From positions 1-64,000 of the forward strand of contig NZ_WOEZ01000032.1 of the NCBI RefSeq assembly GCF_013177735.1: a DNA stretch of 64,000 bases, given 5' to 3'. Numbering within the stretch: the first letter of the stretch is position 1; every line of letters begins with the position of its first letter. Shown here one piece after another: positions 61,672 through 64,000 of the stretch. This DNA is from Paraburkholderia elongata (GTDB taxonomy: Bacteria > Pseudomonadota > Gammaproteobacteria > Burkholderiales > Burkholderiaceae). Position numbers and translations under genes: made by a program. The notes under the pieces are model-generated. The model had not been told where the DNA came from and ran no database searches. It saw nothing but the letters and a program-made list of their open reading frames with translations.

Positions 61672-62787
61672 TCAGGCGCGCAGCCACGGCAATTGCTCGC
61701 GGCTGCAGCGGAAGGTCTGGAAGACACTGTTCAACTGGCCGGGGCCGGTTTTGCGTGCCGCTTCGTCCGAGTACTCGCCGAACCAGGGGATTACGTATTC
61801 CCACACCACCTCACCCGCGGGCGTCACTTCGAAGAGGCGGCCCGTCGCCGACTCGGTGATGTGCGTGTTGCCATTCGCGAGCCGCTGCGCGTTGCCCATG
61901 AAGGCGCTGTAGAACGCATTCACCATGTCGTCGGCGTACGACCACACTACTTCGTTGTTCGATGGATCGATCTCGAGCACGCGCGAGAAAGCCACGTGCG
62001 CGCCGCTGCGGAAATTGCCGTTGTCGAACGTAAGAATGTTGCCGTTGGCGAGCGCCACGGGTGCGTGCTGGTGCGACACCACGCTCGGCGGAATGTGCAT
62101 CGTGACACCGCCGGTCTTGCGCTCGACGGCGATGATGCCCGACGTGGTCCGCAGGCTCATCAGCACCTCGCCCTTCGCATTCACGCCGAGCCCGTTCACG
62201 AGCGGCCAGTGATACCGGCCGAAGCCGGACGCGATCGGAAAGTCCTCGGGCTTGAGGTGCTCCCACGCCTTCCATTCCCACACCAGCTCGCCGGCGCGAT
62301 TCACTTCGCGGATCACATCGGCGTACATGACTTCGTTGGGACCGTGCGCCGTGCCGCCCGGCACGCGCTCGGCAAACCCCGCTGGCACTGGTGCGCACGC
62401 GGCGTAAAGCAGATTGCCGTTGGCGAGCCACTGCGCGTCATGATGATGCGCCGGATCTTCGTAATGCCAGACCACCTCGCCTTCAGGCGTGACTTCGGAG
62501 AAATCGCCGCCATGCCACATCGACCACGGCGCGTAGCGGTTTTCCGATTTTGGATGGTTGCCGTTGTAGCCGAGGTTGCCGTTGGGAAGAATCACTGCGT
62601 GGCGGCCGGCCCGCACCGGCATCTTCCATTCATGAACGACCGTGCCGTCGATATCGATGAGATACACGTGACCGCCCGCCGTTTGTGGCGCAATCAGCGT
62701 ATACCCGCCGGCTGAAGCCTTGGGGTCGTGAGCGATGAGGCCGACGCCGCGGCGCCGTTGGGTAATTTGATCGACTGTCGTGGTCAC
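61672..62787 (-). CDS. Cytoplasmic arylsulfotransferase-like beta-propeller protein
   Basis: A 371-aa protein of the Arylsulfotran/ASST-like propeller family. Repeated blades contain GNLGYNGNHPKSENRY, WHYEDPAHHHDAQWLANGN, VVSHQHAPVALANGNILTFD and FEVTPAGEVVWEY. It lacks the signal peptide normal for periplasmic ASST, so it is probably cytosolic. Several His (HHH, HQH) could include the acceptor His of sulfuryl transfer. It is divergent from LysR and upstream of NCS2. Its true activity is unknown. Confidence 0.75.
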   Translation of the reverse strand: MTTTVDQITQRRRGVGLIAHDPKASAGGYTLIAPQTAGGHVYLIDIDGTVVHEWKMPVRAGRHAVILPNGNLGYNGNHPKSENRYAPWSMWHGGDFSEVTPEGEVVWHYEDPAHHHDAQWLANGNLLYAACAPVPAGFAERVPGGTAHGPNEVMYADVIREVNRAGELVWEWKAWEHLKPEDFPIASGFGRYHWPLVNGLGVNAKGEVLMSLRTTSGIIAVERKTGGVTMHIPPSVVSHQHAPVALANGNILTFDNGNFRSGAHVAFSRVLEIDPSNNEVVWSYADDMVNAFYSAFMGNAQRLANGNTHITESATGRLFEVTPAGEVVWEYVIPWFGEYSDEAARKTGPGQLNSVFQTFRCSREQLPWLRA

Positions 62788-62864
62788 GGTTCGCTCCGTT
62801 AAGATGATGAAGTGAAATCTAGGCTATCCGACCCGTCAATAAAACCTGATTATTCTTTACGGCA

Positions 62865-62883
62865 CGTATGGAAAAACTATACG
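62865..62883. promoter_or_regulatory. LysR-type dyad between LysR and the arylsulfotransferase-like gene
   Basis: CGTAT, a 9-bp spacer, then ATACG: a perfect dyad of the GTAT/ATAC type used by LysR regulators, ending 8 bp before the LysR ATG. It would suit autoregulation and control of the divergent operon. Confidence 0.45.
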
Positions 62884-62891
62884 GTTGATTT

Positions 62892-63848
62892 ATGCGTCCA
62901 ATATCGCAGACATTCCGCTGTTTCGACGAAGTAGTCAGACGTGGTTCGATCCGCAAAGCGGCCGAATCGCTGCACCTGACCGCAGCCGCGGTGCATCAGC
63001 AAATCCTCAACCTGGAAGATCAGGTCGGCTCACCGCTGTTCGACCGTTTGCCGCGCGGCATGCAACTCACCACGGCTGGCGAGATCATCATTGCTGCGGT
63101 GCGGCGCGGTCAGCGCGATTTCGATAACGCGATGACTCAGGTGGAAGACTTGCGCTCGCTGCGCCGCGGGCATATCAACCTGGCGGTGTCGCCATCGTCA
63201 GCCGAGCAGTTGGTGCCCGAAGCCATTCAGGCGGCCATGAAAAGTTATCCGGGCGTGACTTACAGCGTGCGCTCAGGCAACGGCGAGAGCATCCTCAAGT
63301 GGGTGGAGACCGGTGAAGCCGACATCGGCTATGGCCTGCGCCGCAAGCCGCCGCCGGGCGTCGTGGAAGTGCGCGCCTTCACGCAGCACCTTGGGCTCGT
63401 CACGCCGCCTGGGCATCCGCTGACGAAGCTCGGCAAGCGGCCCCGGCTGCGCGACTGTCTCGACTATCCGCTCATCCTCATGACACCGGATACGGAGTTG
63501 CGGGCCATGGTGGATCAGATCGACCACCGGGAGCAGCGCAAGGCACGTCCGCTGGTGGAAACGAGTTCGGTTTCGATGGCGCGCCGGCTCGTTGCGGACG
63601 GTGTTGGTATCAGCTTCCTGATTGCGGAGAACGTGGCGGAGGACGTGACGCAGCGCAAGCTCGCGTGGACCGCGCTCGCCGATGCCGGCGCGAAGTCGTT
63701 CAGTTGTCTTTATCAACGCTCGGATCTGACCACGACCGTCGCGATGAGCATGTTCTTGCAGTTCCTCGGGCAGGCGATCGAGACGATCGAGAGCCAGTTT
63801 CACACTTCAGGGCAAGCGGGCCGCAAGCGTGGGCAACGGGTCAAGTGA
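62892..63848 (+). CDS. LysR-family transcriptional regulator
   Basis: A 318-aa LysR protein. HTH at residues 1-60: ISQTFRCFDEVVRRGSIRKA, then SLHLTAAAVHQQILNLEDQV. The effector domain starts RRGHINLAVSPSSAEQLVP. It is divergent from the arylsulfotransferase-like/NCS2/porin/galBCD series and is its likely regulator. The C-terminal tail is basic. Its stop overlaps the facing glycosyltransferase-like gene. Confidence 0.88.
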   Translation: MRPISQTFRCFDEVVRRGSIRKAAESLHLTAAAVHQQILNLEDQVGSPLFDRLPRGMQLTTAGEIIIAAVRRGQRDFDNAMTQVEDLRSLRRGHINLAVSPSSAEQLVPEAIQAAMKSYPGVTYSVRSGNGESILKWVETGEADIGYGLRRKPPPGVVEVRAFTQHLGLVTPPGHPLTKLGKRPRLRDCLDYPLILMTPDTELRAMVDQIDHREQRKARPLVETSSVSMARRLVADGVGISFLIAENVAEDVTQRKLAWTALADAGAKSFSCLYQRSDLTTTVAMSMFLQFLGQAIETIESQFHTSGQAGRKRGQRVK

Positions 63849-63999
63849 GGAGTCCAGAGGCATTCCCGGCGGAAAATCGCTCCACACAAGCCTGCCTCAC
63901 TCTCTCGACAGTCACGGACCAGCCTTCGCCCACCGCCCGGCGGAACAGGCGCAGCGTGTGCGGATACCACGGCGAATCGCTGCGCTCGTGCATCCAGCG
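63841..63999 (-). CDS. C-terminus of a glycosyltransferase-like protein (partial)
   Basis: The minus-strand frame reads WMHERSDSPWYPHTLRLFRR, then a short helical tail ending at 63841. The pattern SPWYP...LRLFR is typical of the end of TPR/O-GlcNAc-transferase-like glycosyltransferases of Burkholderiales. Only 52 codons are in the window, so function is a guess from this short tail. It converges on and overlaps the LysR stop by 8 bp. Confidence 0.5.
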   Translation of the reverse strand, partial: RWMHERSDSPWYPHTLRLFRRAVGEGWSVTVERVRQACVERFSAGNASGLLT

Positions 64000-64000
64000 C

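Overview
The window looks like chromosomal DNA of a Burkholderiales bacterium, most likely Paraburkholderia or Burkholderia. The reasons are high GC with strong third-position bias, several 'Gram-negative porin' trimeric OMP genes, many LysR regulators, PHB genes (acetoacetyl-CoA reductase and phasin), and aromatic meta-cleavage genes. I see no rRNA, tRNA, CRISPR array, intact transposase or phage gene. This is an accessory, catabolism-rich region with an unusual number of genes broken by internal or terminal deletion.

Layout. 0-2.8 kb: the end of an outer-membrane barrel gene, then two overlapping paralogous FAD amine oxidases (PuuB-like). 2.8-13.9 kb: an envelope island. A minus-strand tripartite RND pump operon runs into a MipA/OmpV gene and the decapitated start of an OmpR-family response regulator. 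On the plus strand lie a VacJ/MlaA lipoprotein, a small two-TM protein, an LpxL-type acyltransferase and a family-9 (heptosyl) glycosyltransferase. Five promoters in this island, and none found elsewhere in the window, share one architecture: two GTAAG/GTTAAG half-sites exactly 11 bp apart, pointing in the direction of transcription, then an 11-nt spacer and a -10-like hexamer. This resembles a PmrA/QseB/PhoB-type box replacing the -35. The island therefore looks like one coherent envelope regulon whose own regulator has been largely deleted.

13.9-21.9 kb: a LysR gene divergent from a DUF3311/sodium-solute symporter/two-amidohydrolase operon (N-heterocycle deamination), an N-terminally truncated third deaminase, a DUF979 deletion scar and DUF2891. 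21.9-30.3 kb: a PRC-barrel protein, DNA polymerase II (polB, TTG start), a YdeP-like molybdopterin oxidoreductase and a cytochrome bd-type quinol oxidase (cydAB). 30.4-39.4 kb: a LysR, shikimate dehydrogenase-like and MHS-transporter group, an internally deleted MFS gene, a swivel-first fused aconitase/IPM-dehydratase-like protein with its LysR, and an ammonium transporter.

39.8-53.5 kb: a truncated porin, an XRE/MmyB-like regulator, a carboxymuconolactone-decarboxylase-fold protein, a porin, an AAHS aromatic-acid transporter, ligAB extradiol dioxygenase with a LysR that carries two DNA-binding domains, an MCP, another porin and an orphan NMT1/SsuA-type binding protein. 53.8-55.8 kb: phaB, phasin and two small genes. 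56.3-63.9 kb: galD-galC-galB (4-oxalomesaconate to pyruvate plus oxaloacetate), a porin, an NCS2 permease and a cytoplasmic arylsulfotransferase-like propeller, with a divergent LysR. LigAB plus GalBCD, without ligC or ligI, would suffice for gallate but not for protocatechuate. The last 160 bases hold the C-terminus of a glycosyltransferase-like protein.
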